The notes below the pieces were generated by a model. The model was not told where the DNA came from and ran no database searches. It was given only the letters and a program-made list of their open reading frames with translations. From Planctomycetota bacterium (GTDB taxonomy: Bacteria > Planctomycetota > Planctomycetia > Pirellulales > Lacipirellulaceae), in contig JAKOXH010000073.1 of the NCBI GenBank assembly GCA_029781135.1, forward strand, positions 62,001 through 126,000: a DNA stretch of 64,000 nucleotides, given 5' to 3'. Below are positions 44,272 to 53,572 of the stretch, one piece after another. Position numbers and translations under genes: made by a program. The first letter of the stretch is position 1. Each line of letters starts with the position of its first letter.

Positions 44272-45324
44272 ATGGTTTCACAAACGCAAACAAACGTTGC
44301 TAACGCTGGCAAATCGTCGCCGCGCATCGCCATGATCGGCTGCGGCGCGATCGCCGAGCGCTATCATTTGCCCGGCCTTGCCAAAGTGCCTGGCGTCATT
44401 CCGAACGTGGTGCTCGTTGATCGCAGCGCCGAGCGCACGCAGGCCATGGCCAGCCTGTTCGGCATCACACGGGAAGCGTCGGATGTCGCCGAAGTCCTTA
44501 GCGATATCGATGGGGCAATCGTCGCCGTGCCACCGGCCTTGCACTATCCAATCTGTATGCAGCTACTCACTCGCGGTATTCCCGTCCTGTGCGAAAAGCC
44601 GCTTGCCGAGTCGCCGGCCGAAGCACGCGAGATGGTGGAAGCCGCCAAGCAGCACCAGGTGGCGCTCGCCGTAAATCACACGCGGCGGTTGCTGCCAGCG
44701 TACGCTGAAATCAAACGCCTGCTCGATTCGCAAGCCATCGGCGATATCGTGGAGATCCGCTGGGAGGAAGGTTGCGAATTTAGTTGGCCGGCGGCCACGG
44801 CATTCCAGTTTCGCAGCGGCGCCAAGGGCCTACTGCTGGACACGGGCATTCACAGCCTGGACCTCATCTGCTGGTGGCTTGGCCAAAAGCCCGAACTGCT
44901 TTCCTGCCAAACCGATTCCTACGGCGGCCCCGAGGCCCTGGCCGAAGTGGAACTACAGGCCGGTGAATGTCAGGTGCACGTGAAGCTGAGTTGGCTGAGC
45001 CGGCTGGCCAACCGTTATTCCATCGTCGGCGAGCGCGGCACGATTTCCGGGGAACTCGATTATTACGACCGGCTTACGATGACGACTCCCCATGGCCCGC
45101 GCAAGGAACGGCATCTTCGCGCCGTTGAAAAGTCGTACAACGACTTCGGCTGCCGAATCCTCGCGAACTTCATCGACGGGATCGCCGGTCGGGCAGCGCC
45201 ATTGATTCCGGCTGAATCTGTCCTGCCGGCATTGGAAGTGATGGACGAATGTTACGAAGCTGCCACGCGGCTGGAAATGCCCTGGGTGGAAATCGAGGAA
45301 GGTGTGTGCGATGCGACCACGTAA
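44272..45324 (+). CDS. Gfo/Idh/MocA-family oxidoreductase (second in the cluster)
   Basis: The 350-residue protein has the NAD-binding RIAMIGCGAIAERYHLPGLA, then VPVLCEKPLAESPAEAREMV and NHTRRLLPAYAEIKRLL. The C-terminal domain contains LLDTGIHSLDLICWWLGQKP. It differs clearly from the WbpB-like gene at 38638 and probably acts on another sugar nucleotide or cyclitol. Its end overlaps the following epimerase gene by 14 bases, so both should act on related intermediates. Confidence 0.85.
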   Translation: MVSQTQTNVANAGKSSPRIAMIGCGAIAERYHLPGLAKVPGVIPNVVLVDRSAERTQAMASLFGITREASDVAEVLSDIDGAIVAVPPALHYPICMQLLTRGIPVLCEKPLAESPAEAREMVEAAKQHQVALAVNHTRRLLPAYAEIKRLLDSQAIGDIVEIRWEEGCEFSWPAATAFQFRSGAKGLLLDTGIHSLDLICWWLGQKPELLSCQTDSYGGPEALAEVELQAGECQVHVKLSWLSRLANRYSIVGERGTISGELDYYDRLTMTTPHGPRKERHLRAVEKSYNDFGCRILANFIDGIAGRAAPLIPAESVLPALEVMDECYEAATRLEMPWVEIEEGVCDATT

Positions 45325-46471
45325 GGTGTTAGTTACAGGCTCCTCGGGCTTCATTGGCGGCCGCGTCGCCGAGCGGTTGGCACTCGAAAACGTCGCCAGC
45401 GTCCGCGCGCTCATTCACAAATGGTCGCGGGCCGCGCGGGTGGCTAAATTCCCGATTGAGATCGTCGCCGTCGATATCCTGGATCCGCAAGCAGTTGCCA
45501 CGGCCATGCAGGGCGTAACGCATGTCGTCCATTGTGCCTTCAGCGATGCGCCGGAAGTAATCATCGATGGTACGCGAAATCTGCTCAGCGCCGCGCTCGA
45601 AGCGGGGGTGGAGCGATTCGTCTTTGTGAGCACCGCCGAGGTTTATGGTGCCCAAGCGGCGGGTACTGTGGATGAATCGGCGCCCACGAATCACACGGGC
45701 CGCACGTACGGCGATGCCAAGATCGACGCGGAACAACTCTGCCGCGAGTTTCATGCACGTGGCCTGTCCACTTCCATCGTGCGCCCGGCCATCGTTTACG
45801 GGCCTTTCGGCCGATCGTGGACTGTGAAGGTGGCCAAGCGGCTGCAATCGGGGCTGTGGAGCGAATTCGAAGGTTACGGCGACGGTCTGTGCAATGCGAT
45901 CTTCGTCGATGACTTGGTCTCGGCGATTCTTCTCGCGGCGGAACATCCAGCGGCCAGCGGCGAAACGTTTAATGTTAACGGCGGCGAAGTCGTCACTTGG
46001 AACGAATACTTCCGCAAGTTGAACGCGGCCATCGGCTTGCCGCCGCTCGAACGGAAGTCGGCCAGCAAGTCGGCACGCAAAACGGCCCTCATCGGCCGAG
46101 TTGAAACGGTCATTCGCGCTTTCGTCGGCCGCTTTGAAGATCGGCTCATGGAAATCTATCTGCGTGGCGGCTGGGCCAGCCGTATTATGAAGCGCGTGAA
46201 AACCGTGTTTGATTCGACGCCCAGCACCGGCGAACTGGAAGACCTGTATAGCCGCCAGGCCGTGTATTCCGATCAAAAGGCACGCACGCTCTTGGGATAC
46301 CAGCCAAAATTCGATTTAGAACGTGGCATGGCCCTGAGCGTGCTCTGGATGGAACGCAACGGTTTCATCGACCGACCGGCGCTCGCGAATAATAGCGCGC
46401 AACCGAACGTCAATCGAATGCCCGCCGGCGATGACGTGCACCAGGAGGCCGTCGCGGCAACACATTCATGA
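45311..46471 (+). CDS. NAD-dependent epimerase/dehydratase (extended SDR)
   Basis: The 386-residue protein has an N-terminal glycine motif (KVLVTGSSGFIGGRVAERL), a VVHCAFSD strand and RFVFVSTAEVYG. The catalytic YxxxK is RTYGDAKIDAEQL, and RPAIVYGPFG follows. The C-terminal 90 residues are longer and more basic than in typical UDP-sugar epimerases. It modifies a nucleotide sugar for the polymer, though which one cannot be read. It overlaps the oxidoreductase upstream and the GT4 gene downstream (ATGA). Confidence 0.85.
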   Translation: MRPRKVLVTGSSGFIGGRVAERLALENVASVRALIHKWSRAARVAKFPIEIVAVDILDPQAVATAMQGVTHVVHCAFSDAPEVIIDGTRNLLSAALEAGVERFVFVSTAEVYGAQAAGTVDESAPTNHTGRTYGDAKIDAEQLCREFHARGLSTSIVRPAIVYGPFGRSWTVKVAKRLQSGLWSEFEGYGDGLCNAIFVDDLVSAILLAAEHPAASGETFNVNGGEVVTWNEYFRKLNAAIGLPPLERKSASKSARKTALIGRVETVIRAFVGRFEDRLMEIYLRGGWASRIMKRVKTVFDSTPSTGELEDLYSRQAVYSDQKARTLLGYQPKFDLERGMALSVLWMERNGFIDRPALANNSAQPNVNRMPAGDDVHQEAVAATHS

Positions 46472-47601
46472 AAGTCGCCCTCATATCGTATGGCTTCGTC
46501 GAGTACTGCATCCAGCAGGCCAATGGTTTGGCTCGCGAGTGGGATGTGCTGCTGATGTTGCCGCGCGCCGAGGCGGCCGAACACGTGCCGACGATCGATT
46601 CCGCGGTAAGATACGTGCCTTTCAATAAACCGCGATTTCGCCAACCGCTCCGCCATCTGCGGACAGCCGCGACAATCCTGCGCGAAGTACGCCGCTTTCA
46701 ACCCGATGTCGTGCATTTCCAACAAGGGCACATGTGGTTCAACTTGGCGCTGCCGCTGTTGCGCTCGTATCCGCTGGTCGTCACGATTCACGATCCGCGT
46801 TACCACGTGGGTGATCGCAATTCTCAACGTACGCCGCAACGGCTCATGGACTTCGGCTTCCACCGTGCCGATCGCGTCATCGTGCACGGCGAGGCACTGC
46901 GCAGGCAGGTCGTCGAGCTGCTGAAAATGGCTGCTGACAAAGTGCATGTCGTGCCGCACGTGGCCATCGGTTGTGCTGAACCACCGGCCACCGTCAGCGA
47001 CGAAGAACACACCATCCTGTTTTTTGGCCGGATCTGGGACTACAAGGGCTTGAAATATCTGATCGAGGCGGAACCGCTGATTACGCGGGCAGTCCCGAAC
47101 GCAAAAATCATCATTGCCGGCGAAGGCGACAACTTCGCGCCATACCAACGACTCATGGCCCATCCCGAGCGGTTTGAAGTCCACAACAAATTCATTGGTA
47201 CCGCGCTTCGCGACGAACTATTCCACCGCGCGAGTGTCGTGGTACTGCCCTATATCGAGGCCACGCAAAGCGGCGTGATTCCGCTCGCTTACTCGTTCGC
47301 CAAACCAGTCGTGGCTACACGAGTCGGAGCCTTGGCGGACGCCGTCGAAGACGGCGTTACCGGCCGGTTGGTGCCCGCTCGCGACACCGCGGCCTTGGCC
47401 GATGCGGTAGTTGAAATGTTGACCAACCCGGCAACTCGCCGCGAAATGGGACTGGCCGGACGACGAAAGCTCGATGCCGAATGGTCGCCACAGGCGGTGG
47501 GACAGCGCTCGATCGAAGTGTATCGGCGGGCAATTCGCGACCGCCAGCCAACGCCGCAAGGCGTTGCCGCCAGTGAGCGCGTTGCTTTGAAGGCGAAATA
47601 G
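46468..47601 (+). CDS. GT4-family glycosyltransferase
   Basis: The 377-residue cytoplasmic GT-B enzyme has the acceptor-domain stretch VALISYGFVEYCIQQANGLA and VVHFQQGHMWFN. The donor-domain hallmarks are ILFFGRIWDYKGLKYLIEA and the E-x7-E-like EATQSGVIPLAYSFAKPVVA, then TRVGALADAVEDGVTG. It transfers an activated sugar onto the lipid-linked repeat unit. Donor and linkage are unknown. Its start overlaps the epimerase stop by four bases. Confidence 0.92.
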   Translation: MKVALISYGFVEYCIQQANGLAREWDVLLMLPRAEAAEHVPTIDSAVRYVPFNKPRFRQPLRHLRTAATILREVRRFQPDVVHFQQGHMWFNLALPLLRSYPLVVTIHDPRYHVGDRNSQRTPQRLMDFGFHRADRVIVHGEALRRQVVELLKMAADKVHVVPHVAIGCAEPPATVSDEEHTILFFGRIWDYKGLKYLIEAEPLITRAVPNAKIIIAGEGDNFAPYQRLMAHPERFEVHNKFIGTALRDELFHRASVVVLPYIEATQSGVIPLAYSFAKPVVATRVGALADAVEDGVTGRLVPARDTAALADAVVEMLTNPATRREMGLAGRRKLDAEWSPQAVGQRSIEVYRRAIRDRQPTPQGVAASERVALKAK

Positions 47602-47672
47602 TCCAGTTCACCAAATAATACAAATCGCGTTTGCAGCGTAGATGTAAGAAACCAGAAGTAGTTTTAGTTTCC

Positions 47673-48905
47673 ATGCATATCGGTGTCATTCTATCGATGC
47701 GAAACGGCTTAGAGCACTTCGTGTATCGCGAAATCTCCGAGCTGGCCAGGGAAGGGGCAACCATCAGCCTGTTCCCCTGCAAGCACCGGCGTGGACTTTA
47801 CAACCCGCGGCCCGAGTGGAATTACTATCCCTGGCGAATCTGGCGAGTTTTGGCGAGCCAACCGCTGCGGTTCTTGTCGATGCCCGGTCGGTATTTGTCG
47901 GTGTTGTGGTTGGCCATCAAGTACCGAGCGATCGTCGATTTCCTACTCGCAGCCTATTTCTCGCGGTGGCTGAAATCGGTCGACGTAATCTACGCGACTT
48001 TTGGCGACCGCAAACTCTTCGTCGGCTACTTCGCCAAACTGCTCTTAGGTAAACCGCTTTCAGTGACGATTCACTCGTCGGAGATGTACTTCAACCCAAA
48101 CGTGGAATTGTTCAAGATCGCTTTGGCCGCGTGTGACCAAATTGTTTCCGTGACGGAATATAATCGGCGACAATTGGCGGAACGCTACAGTGTCGATCGC
48201 AACCGCATCGACGTTGTGCGATTGAGCGTCGACCTCGAAAAATATCAACCGGCCGCGAAGTTCGTTATTCTCATCGTCGCTTTTTTCGGTCCCACCAAAG
48301 GGCACGAAGTGCTATTCGAGGCGGTGAAGGAACTGGGCTACGACGACATTGAGGTTTGGGTAGTCGGCGGCCACGATGGACGGGTGCCAATCGACGTTCA
48401 GGGTCTGGCCCGGCGCAGCGGTGTTGAATCCCAGGTGGCCTTTTTCGGCAAGTTGAGCGGGCTGGCCTTGGAAGCCGTCTATCACGCCTGCGATGTCTTC
48501 TGCCTGCCGTGTCGGCAAGATCCAGATGGCGGTCGCGAAGGCTTTCCCGCGGTGATCGTCGAAGCGATGGCCTACGGCAAGCCGATCGTCACGACGCATC
48601 ACACCGAGATTCCCGCCGTCGTCGAGCAAATCGTCGTGAAAGAAAACGACGTGCACGAACTCGCGGCCGCCCTCGACCGAGTTTATCATTCGGCCACCTT
48701 ACGACGCGAGTTAGGAACCCGCAATCGCGAGTTGGCCGAGGAGCATTTTTCCAGCCGGAATCTGCATGATCGCTTCAATCTGTTTAAGTCGATTGCCGGT
48801 GGCAACTGCAATCAGGGACATGAGGTCTTAGTGAAGTTCGACGAGTCTGCGGAGACCGCCGACAGCATGCGAGCGACCCCGGTGCCGCAGGAGCAGCTTT
48901 CATGA
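47673..48905 (+). CDS. GT4-family glycosyltransferase
   Basis: The 410-residue protein begins MHIGVILSMRNGLEHFVYRE and has an N-terminal domain with amphipathic basic helices that may touch the membrane. The donor domain contains VAFFGPTKGHEVLFEAV-type and FFGKLSGLALEAVYHACDVF segments. It continues with QDPDGGREGFPAVIVEAMAY and GKPIVTTHHTEIPAVVE, which includes the conserved Glu pair. ATG 47673 is chosen because the longer frame from 47631 adds an unrelated leader. Its stop overlaps the next start. Confidence 0.9.
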   Translation: MHIGVILSMRNGLEHFVYREISELAREGATISLFPCKHRRGLYNPRPEWNYYPWRIWRVLASQPLRFLSMPGRYLSVLWLAIKYRAIVDFLLAAYFSRWLKSVDVIYATFGDRKLFVGYFAKLLLGKPLSVTIHSSEMYFNPNVELFKIALAACDQIVSVTEYNRRQLAERYSVDRNRIDVVRLSVDLEKYQPAAKFVILIVAFFGPTKGHEVLFEAVKELGYDDIEVWVVGGHDGRVPIDVQGLARRSGVESQVAFFGKLSGLALEAVYHACDVFCLPCRQDPDGGREGFPAVIVEAMAYGKPIVTTHHTEIPAVVEQIVVKENDVHELAAALDRVYHSATLRRELGTRNRELAEEHFSSRNLHDRFNLFKSIAGGNCNQGHEVLVKFDESAETADSMRATPVPQEQLS

Positions 48906-50266
48906 AATCCGTTAGCGATCACCAACCATCGACCGCAAATCGTGGCAAGCGTGTGCTGATGCTGCTGGAAAATGGTGCGTTTTCCGAAGATGGCCGCGTC
49001 CGCTGTGAAGCCAACTCGTTAGTAGCGGCCGGTTACTGCGTGACCGTGATTGGCCCGGCCAGCGCAGGCGAAGGATGGTACGAGGTATTCGACGAGGTCG
49101 TAAGTTACCAGTTCCCGCCGCCGCCGATGGCTCACGGAATGTTCGGATATTTTCTCGAGTACGGCTATGCGCTAACCATGATGGCGATGCTGACCATCTG
49201 GGTTGCCATGCGGCGCGGGTTCGATGTGATTCATGCGCACAATCCGCCCGACTTCCTAGTGCTGATCGGCGGCTTCTGGCGACTCCTTGGTAAGAAGTTC
49301 GTCTTTGATCAGCACGATTTATCACCCGATATGTACCGCTCGCGTTTTCCCCGTGGCAGCAACGGGTTGCTGCACCGCGTGTTGCTGTTTTTTGAGCGGC
49401 TGTCGTGTCGCTGGGCCAATCAAGTAATTGCCACAAACGAGTCCTATAAACGCTTACAGATCGAACGTTGCGGCATTCCGGCGAATCGAATCACGGTTGT
49501 GCGTAACGGACCAGAGCCTTGGCACCTCCAACGCTTTGAACCCGACGCTTCCGTGCGCGGCGGCCAACCGCATGTCATCGGGTACGTGGGCATGATGGGA
49601 CCACAAGATGGGATCGATTACCTGCTCCGAGCACTTGGCATCTTGTGGAACGAGTTTGGGCGCCATGACTGGCGCTGCATACTCATCGGCAAAGGACCGG
49701 CAAAGGAAGATTTACAGCAATTGTCCGCTGAGTTGGGAATCGCGGACAATTTAAGTTTCACCGGATGGGTGAACTATGAAAGCGTCCCGCGCTACATCGC
49801 GGCGACCGACATCTGCGTGGTGCCAGACCCGTCGAATGAGTACAACGACCGCTCCACGATCGTGAAATTGATGGAGTATATGGCGCAGGCGAAACCAATC
49901 GTGGCGTTTGACTTGCCCGAACATCGTGTTACCGCCGGAAAAACAGCTTTGTATGCACAGCCGAACGACGAGCGCGAGTTTGCTCAACAGCTGCTGCGGC
50001 TCTTAGATGATCCGGATTTACGTCGGCAATTGGGATTAGCCGGACAACAGCGGCTGATGGATCACTTTACGTGGGAGCGGCAGGAGCCACACTTGTTGGC
50101 CGCCTATCGGGCCCTAGAAGGTAACCCATGCGCGCCGCGGAATGAATTGAGTGCCTATCCCTGCACCGTCGGGGACTGCCCCAATTTTGCGGAGTCTGCG
50201 GAGCAAAATGGGACGGGCACCATCCGCTCGGGGACTGTCCCCCTTTCCGAGACGGTTCTGGGATAG
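48902..50266 (+). CDS. GT4-family glycosyltransferase whose 3' end is formed by a palindromic repeat
   Basis: The 454-residue protein has a GT-B fold with KRVLMLLENGAFSEDGRVRC at the start, FDVIHAHNPPDFLVLIGG, KKFVFDQHDLSPDMYRSRF and a donor domain IGYVGMMGPQDGIDYLLRAL. The conserved Glu/Lys region is TIVKLMEYMAQAKPIVAFDL. The real protein probably ended near residue 416 (HLLAAYRALEGNP). The last 38 or so codons, including the stop at 50264-50266, come from the palindromic element at 50151-50270, giving an unnatural Thr/Cys/Ser-rich tail. Confidence 0.9.
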   Translation: MKSVSDHQPSTANRGKRVLMLLENGAFSEDGRVRCEANSLVAAGYCVTVIGPASAGEGWYEVFDEVVSYQFPPPPMAHGMFGYFLEYGYALTMMAMLTIWVAMRRGFDVIHAHNPPDFLVLIGGFWRLLGKKFVFDQHDLSPDMYRSRFPRGSNGLLHRVLLFFERLSCRWANQVIATNESYKRLQIERCGIPANRITVVRNGPEPWHLQRFEPDASVRGGQPHVIGYVGMMGPQDGIDYLLRALGILWNEFGRHDWRCILIGKGPAKEDLQQLSAELGIADNLSFTGWVNYESVPRYIAATDICVVPDPSNEYNDRSTIVKLMEYMAQAKPIVAFDLPEHRVTAGKTALYAQPNDEREFAQQLLRLLDDPDLRRQLGLAGQQRLMDHFTWERQEPHLLAAYRALEGNPCAPRNELSAYPCTVGDCPNFAESAEQNGTGTIRSGTVPLSETVLG

Positions 50267-50270
50267 GCAC
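50151..50270. repeat. Palindromic TGCCTATCC element, copy 2, fused to a coding end
   Basis: GTGCCTATCC (50151-50160) mirrors GGATAGGCAC (50261-50270). The inner sequence CAATTTTGCGGAGTC and GCAAAATGGGAC matches the copy at 30144. This copy has about 24 extra bases in its right half (GGGCACCATCCGCTCG). It supplies the final codons and stop of the upstream glycosyltransferase. Confidence 0.9.
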
Positions 50271-50380
50271 TAACCAAACAACGCGAAATGACGGTGCTTC
50301 ACGCCTGACGCCGGCTAGGGCACGAATCCATACACAACCTCGGATATCAACCGCAACCAAGGAAGTTCGTCGAAATATTC

Positions 50381-51472
50381 ATGACAACTGATAATCTATC
50401 ATCGGAAACGTCCACCGTAACGCGGCCCGCGCCGACGACTGCAGCGGAAAGCGAAATCGTGAGTTTGCTCGATAACTGGGCGGTGCTGCAGCCACGGTGG
50501 GATCAGTTCGTTGAAGATCATCCGAAAGGCAGCATTTTCCATACGTCGCAAATGGTGCGTGTATTTCAACATACTAAGGGCCATCGACCGCAAGCTCTGG
50601 CGAGTGTGACGCCCGCAGGTGACATCACCGCGCTGCTGGTGGGCGTTCGCGTGCAAACTTTGCCGCCGCCGATGGGGCGCCTTTCCTCGCGCGCCATCAT
50701 GTATGCCGAGCCACTGTGCCATGAGCATCCGCATAGTATGAAGGCCTTATCGCAACTTGTCGCCCGTCACGATACGCGCATGGGCCGGTCGGTGCTGTTC
50801 GCCGAGGTTCGCCCCCTGCTCGCGCCGGGAAGCGAGCGAATCGTACTGGAGCGCGCCGGCTATGAGTATTTAGAGTATCTCAATTATCTGAACGATGTAT
50901 CGCTGCCCATCGAGGTCATGTGGTCGAATCTCCACAGAAACTCACGATATGCCATTCGGCAGTGCGAAAAACGCGGGCTTGAAGTGCGCGACGTACCCGC
51001 TGATATCGCCGTGGATCAACTCTATCCCCTTCTCAAACTAAGCTACGGTCATTCTGGGGTCCCCCTCGCGGACCGCAGCATGTTCGATGCCGTGGTCCGC
51101 GAGTTACCGGTGGGGATGGCCAAGTTTTTTGCTGTTTACGATGGCGACACACCCGTCGCGATGGACGTGATGCTCGCCTATAAGGACCGGGTTTACCTTT
51201 GGTATGGCGGGGTCGCACGCTCCGCCGAGGGGTCGCCGTGCAGTTTGCTGCGGTGGTTCGAACTCCAATGGGCGCATCAGCAAGGCTACGCGATCTGTGA
51301 CTCGGGCGGCGCCGGTTGGCCGAACATTCCCTACGGCGTTCGCGATTTCAAACGCAAATTCGGTGGTGACCTGGTTCAGTATGGACGCTATCGAAAGGTT
51401 TATTCGCCCTGGACGCTGGCCGTGGCAGAAAAGGTCTACAACATTAAACGTAAGATGTTCGCGAACAAGTAG
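50381..51472 (+). CDS. FemAB/GNAT-like (BioF2-type) acyltransferase
   Basis: The 363-residue protein lacks a signal peptide. The conserved parts are FVEDHPKGSIFHTSQMVRVF, then YAEPLCHEHPHS, LHRNSRYAIRQCEKRGLEVR and the C-terminal GGAGWPNIPYGVRDFKRKFG, followed by QYGRYRKVYSPW. This is the pattern of the Acetyltransf_6/FemAB-type families that occur in exopolysaccharide and PEP-CTERM loci. It presumably adds an acyl or aminoacyl group to a polymer precursor. A close paralogue follows at 51549. Confidence 0.75.
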   Translation: MTTDNLSSETSTVTRPAPTTAAESEIVSLLDNWAVLQPRWDQFVEDHPKGSIFHTSQMVRVFQHTKGHRPQALASVTPAGDITALLVGVRVQTLPPPMGRLSSRAIMYAEPLCHEHPHSMKALSQLVARHDTRMGRSVLFAEVRPLLAPGSERIVLERAGYEYLEYLNYLNDVSLPIEVMWSNLHRNSRYAIRQCEKRGLEVRDVPADIAVDQLYPLLKLSYGHSGVPLADRSMFDAVVRELPVGMAKFFAVYDGDTPVAMDVMLAYKDRVYLWYGGVARSAEGSPCSLLRWFELQWAHQQGYAICDSGGAGWPNIPYGVRDFKRKFGGDLVQYGRYRKVYSPWTLAVAEKVYNIKRKMFANK

Positions 51473-51492
51473 TTCGCGGGAACGGATGAGTT

Positions 51493-51514
51493 GAAGACGA
51501 ATTAGCTCGTCTTC
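51493..51514 (+). terminator. Hairpin between the two FemAB-like genes
   Basis: GAAGACGA and TCGTCTTC form a perfect 8-bp stem with loop ATTAGC. It has no T-run and could attenuate rather than stop transcription. Confidence 0.35.
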
Positions 51515-51548
51515 CGGCGGAAATATACTGGCGACTCCAATCACTGCA

Positions 51549-52586
51549 ATGCGAACGACATGGACCATCGTTGACCTGATGAACGACTGGGAGAAGTACC
51601 AGACGTTGTGGGACGACTTCGTGGCGCGGCACCCCAGGGGAAGTGTGTTTCACACTTCGGCGATGATCCAAGTCTTCGCCGCCGCCAAAGGCCATGTTCC
51701 AGTCGCGCTGGCGGCCGTCTCCGAAACGGGCCAAATCCTGTCGCTACTGGTCGCGATTCGCGTCCAAACTCTGCCTCGCGTTTTTGGCTCGGTATCGTCG
51801 CGCTCGGTATGGTACGCCGAGCCATTATGCGGCGAATCGCCCGATAGCGTCGAGTCGCTCAAAGGGTTGGTAACCCGACACGATCGCATCATGCAGCAAC
51901 GAACCCTGTTCGCCGAAATCCGTCCTCTCTTGCCGGCGGGTCCCGAATGCTCCGCCCTAAAACATTGCGGGTATCAACACCTCGACTATTTGAATTACGT
52001 AGTCGATACGACGCAACCCGTGGAAACGCTGTGGAAGCGTTTGAGTGGTTCGGCACAATCGAACGTACGCAAGTGCGAACGGCGCGGTTTTGAGGTGCGG
52101 CACTTGAACGGTCCCGAATGCGTCGACATTCTATACGGCTTCTTGCGCATGACCTATGGCAGAGCCGAAGTTCCCTTGGCGGACCGCAGCCTTTTTCAAG
52201 CTGCCTACGATATCTTGCGGCCGCGCAATATGATCCAATTCGTCGTAGTTTATGATGGAGATAAGCCGGTTGCCGCCGATACCATGCTGACGTTCGCGAA
52301 GCACGTGTTCGCCTGGTATGGCGGTTCGTTGCGGATGACCGGCTTATCGCCGGCGGCGTTCTTCCAGTGGCGCGAAATCGCTTGGAGTTGTGCCAACGGT
52401 TTTCAGCGCTATGATTTCGGCGGGGCTGGGTGGCCCGACGTCCCGTACGGCGTGCGCGATTTCAAGGCCAGTTTTGGCGGCGACCTCGTTTGTTACGGAC
52501 GGTATCGAAAAGTGTACTCAAATTGGAAAATGGCTTTGGCCGAGCGCGCCTATCAGTTCGGTCGCTCCGTCATTGCGCCCAAGTAA
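51549..52586 (+). CDS. FemAB/GNAT-like acyltransferase, paralogue of the preceding gene
   Basis: The 345-residue protein follows its neighbour at 50381 block by block. It has FVARHPRGSVFHTSAMIQVF, YAEPLCGESPDS, SGSAQSNVRKCERRGFEVRH, GGAGWPDVPYGVRDFKASFG and CYGRYRKVYSNWKMALAERA. The pair clearly arose by duplication, and divergence in the middle suggests different acceptors. The start at 51549 gives an N-terminus (MRTTWTIVDLMNDWEKYQTL) aligned with the paralogue. Confidence 0.75.
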   Translation: MRTTWTIVDLMNDWEKYQTLWDDFVARHPRGSVFHTSAMIQVFAAAKGHVPVALAAVSETGQILSLLVAIRVQTLPRVFGSVSSRSVWYAEPLCGESPDSVESLKGLVTRHDRIMQQRTLFAEIRPLLPAGPECSALKHCGYQHLDYLNYVVDTTQPVETLWKRLSGSAQSNVRKCERRGFEVRHLNGPECVDILYGFLRMTYGRAEVPLADRSLFQAAYDILRPRNMIQFVVVYDGDKPVAADTMLTFAKHVFAWYGGSLRMTGLSPAAFFQWREIAWSCANGFQRYDFGGAGWPDVPYGVRDFKASFGGDLVCYGRYRKVYSNWKMALAERAYQFGRSVIAPK

Positions 52587-52668
52587 CGTCGTTCGCCCAA
52601 GCCGTGAGCAACTAATCGTTTGTGTAAAACAGTACGTGAAAGTAAGTAACTTTGTTTAGGGGGCTTCT

Positions 52669-53547
52669 ATGATCGCAGCCGAGACAATGCCGTTGGCCGA
52701 TACCTACTCGGAAATCGCAGCCGTCGATACCGTTTCGCCGGAGGAGTTTAAACGCAAGTACATCAAGACGAACACGCCAGTCTTGATGCGAAAGGTAACC
52801 ACAAATTGGCCGGCCATGAAGAAATGGTCGTTCGATTTCTTCGCCAACCTGCCGCTCGAGAAGAAAGTGTATTTGGAAAAGAACAATGTGCTGCAGCAAC
52901 AAGGCCAGTACGACGTCATGGACTACCGAGACTACGTCCGCTGGATCGCAAATTCCTCGGAAAACGACGCCAATCGCCATGGCTATTTGTCGGTGTTCCG
53001 CATCTTTCGGGCGTTTCCCGAGTTGGAAAAGGACGTCGACCTTTCGCTTCTTGCGCAACATAAACTGAAAAATACGGCCTCCGGCTGGATCGGACCGGCC
53101 GGCACGGTTACCGGCTATCACGTCGATTGGGGTGACAACGTCCTTGCCCAAATTTGTGGGCGTAAGGAAGTGCGGCTCGTCGCCCCCCACGATACGAAGT
53201 ATATGTACGTATCACCGCGGTTCGACCAGGGAACTACCGCCAGCCAGATCGACGTCGATAATTTCGATGAAGCTCGATTCCCGCTATTCAAGAAAGCGAA
53301 GCAATATCGCGTCATTATTCATCCGGGCGAAATGCTGTTCATACCGCGTGGTTGGTGGCATTATGTGCGCTCGCTGGACAAGTCGATTAGCGTCAGCAAC
53401 ATCAGTTACGACGCCAAGGGATTCGTCGTCGATTTGCTTTCCCAACGCGTGAAGCAACTGCTGCACGACATCGGCCTTTATCGCGTGCCGTGTACCTGCC
53501 ACATTGTTCACGACGGCAAGCGCGTGCGGCGAAATATATCGAACTGA
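52669..53547 (+). CDS. JmjC/cupin-like Fe(II)/2-oxoglutarate-type oxygenase
   Basis: The 292-residue protein has the JmjC-like core. TVSPEEFKRKYIKTNTPVLM opens it, an HxD pair is present in TGYHVDWGDN (His 151, Asp 153), and the distal metal His 231 is in FIPRGWWHYV. FIPRGWWH is typical of cupin_8/FIH-like hydroxylases. KKAKQYRVIIHPGEML precedes the distal His, and a Lys or Thr for 2-oxoglutarate is plausible but not fixed. It sits between the FemAB-like pair and a polysaccharide deacetylase, so hydroxylation of a polymer precursor, a lipid or a cluster protein is possible. The target is unknown. Confidence 0.8.
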   Translation: MIAAETMPLADTYSEIAAVDTVSPEEFKRKYIKTNTPVLMRKVTTNWPAMKKWSFDFFANLPLEKKVYLEKNNVLQQQGQYDVMDYRDYVRWIANSSENDANRHGYLSVFRIFRAFPELEKDVDLSLLAQHKLKNTASGWIGPAGTVTGYHVDWGDNVLAQICGRKEVRLVAPHDTKYMYVSPRFDQGTTASQIDVDNFDEARFPLFKKAKQYRVIIHPGEMLFIPRGWWHYVRSLDKSISVSNISYDAKGFVVDLLSQRVKQLLHDIGLYRVPCTCHIVHDGKRVRRNISN

Positions 53548-53572
53548 ACGAGCAATCGGCGCGTAGCGGACT

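Noticed and set aside
45329-46276. A 315-codon minus-strand frame antisense to the epimerase gene
   Set aside because: Composition is atypical and no motif is present, while the plus strand has a clear SDR protein.
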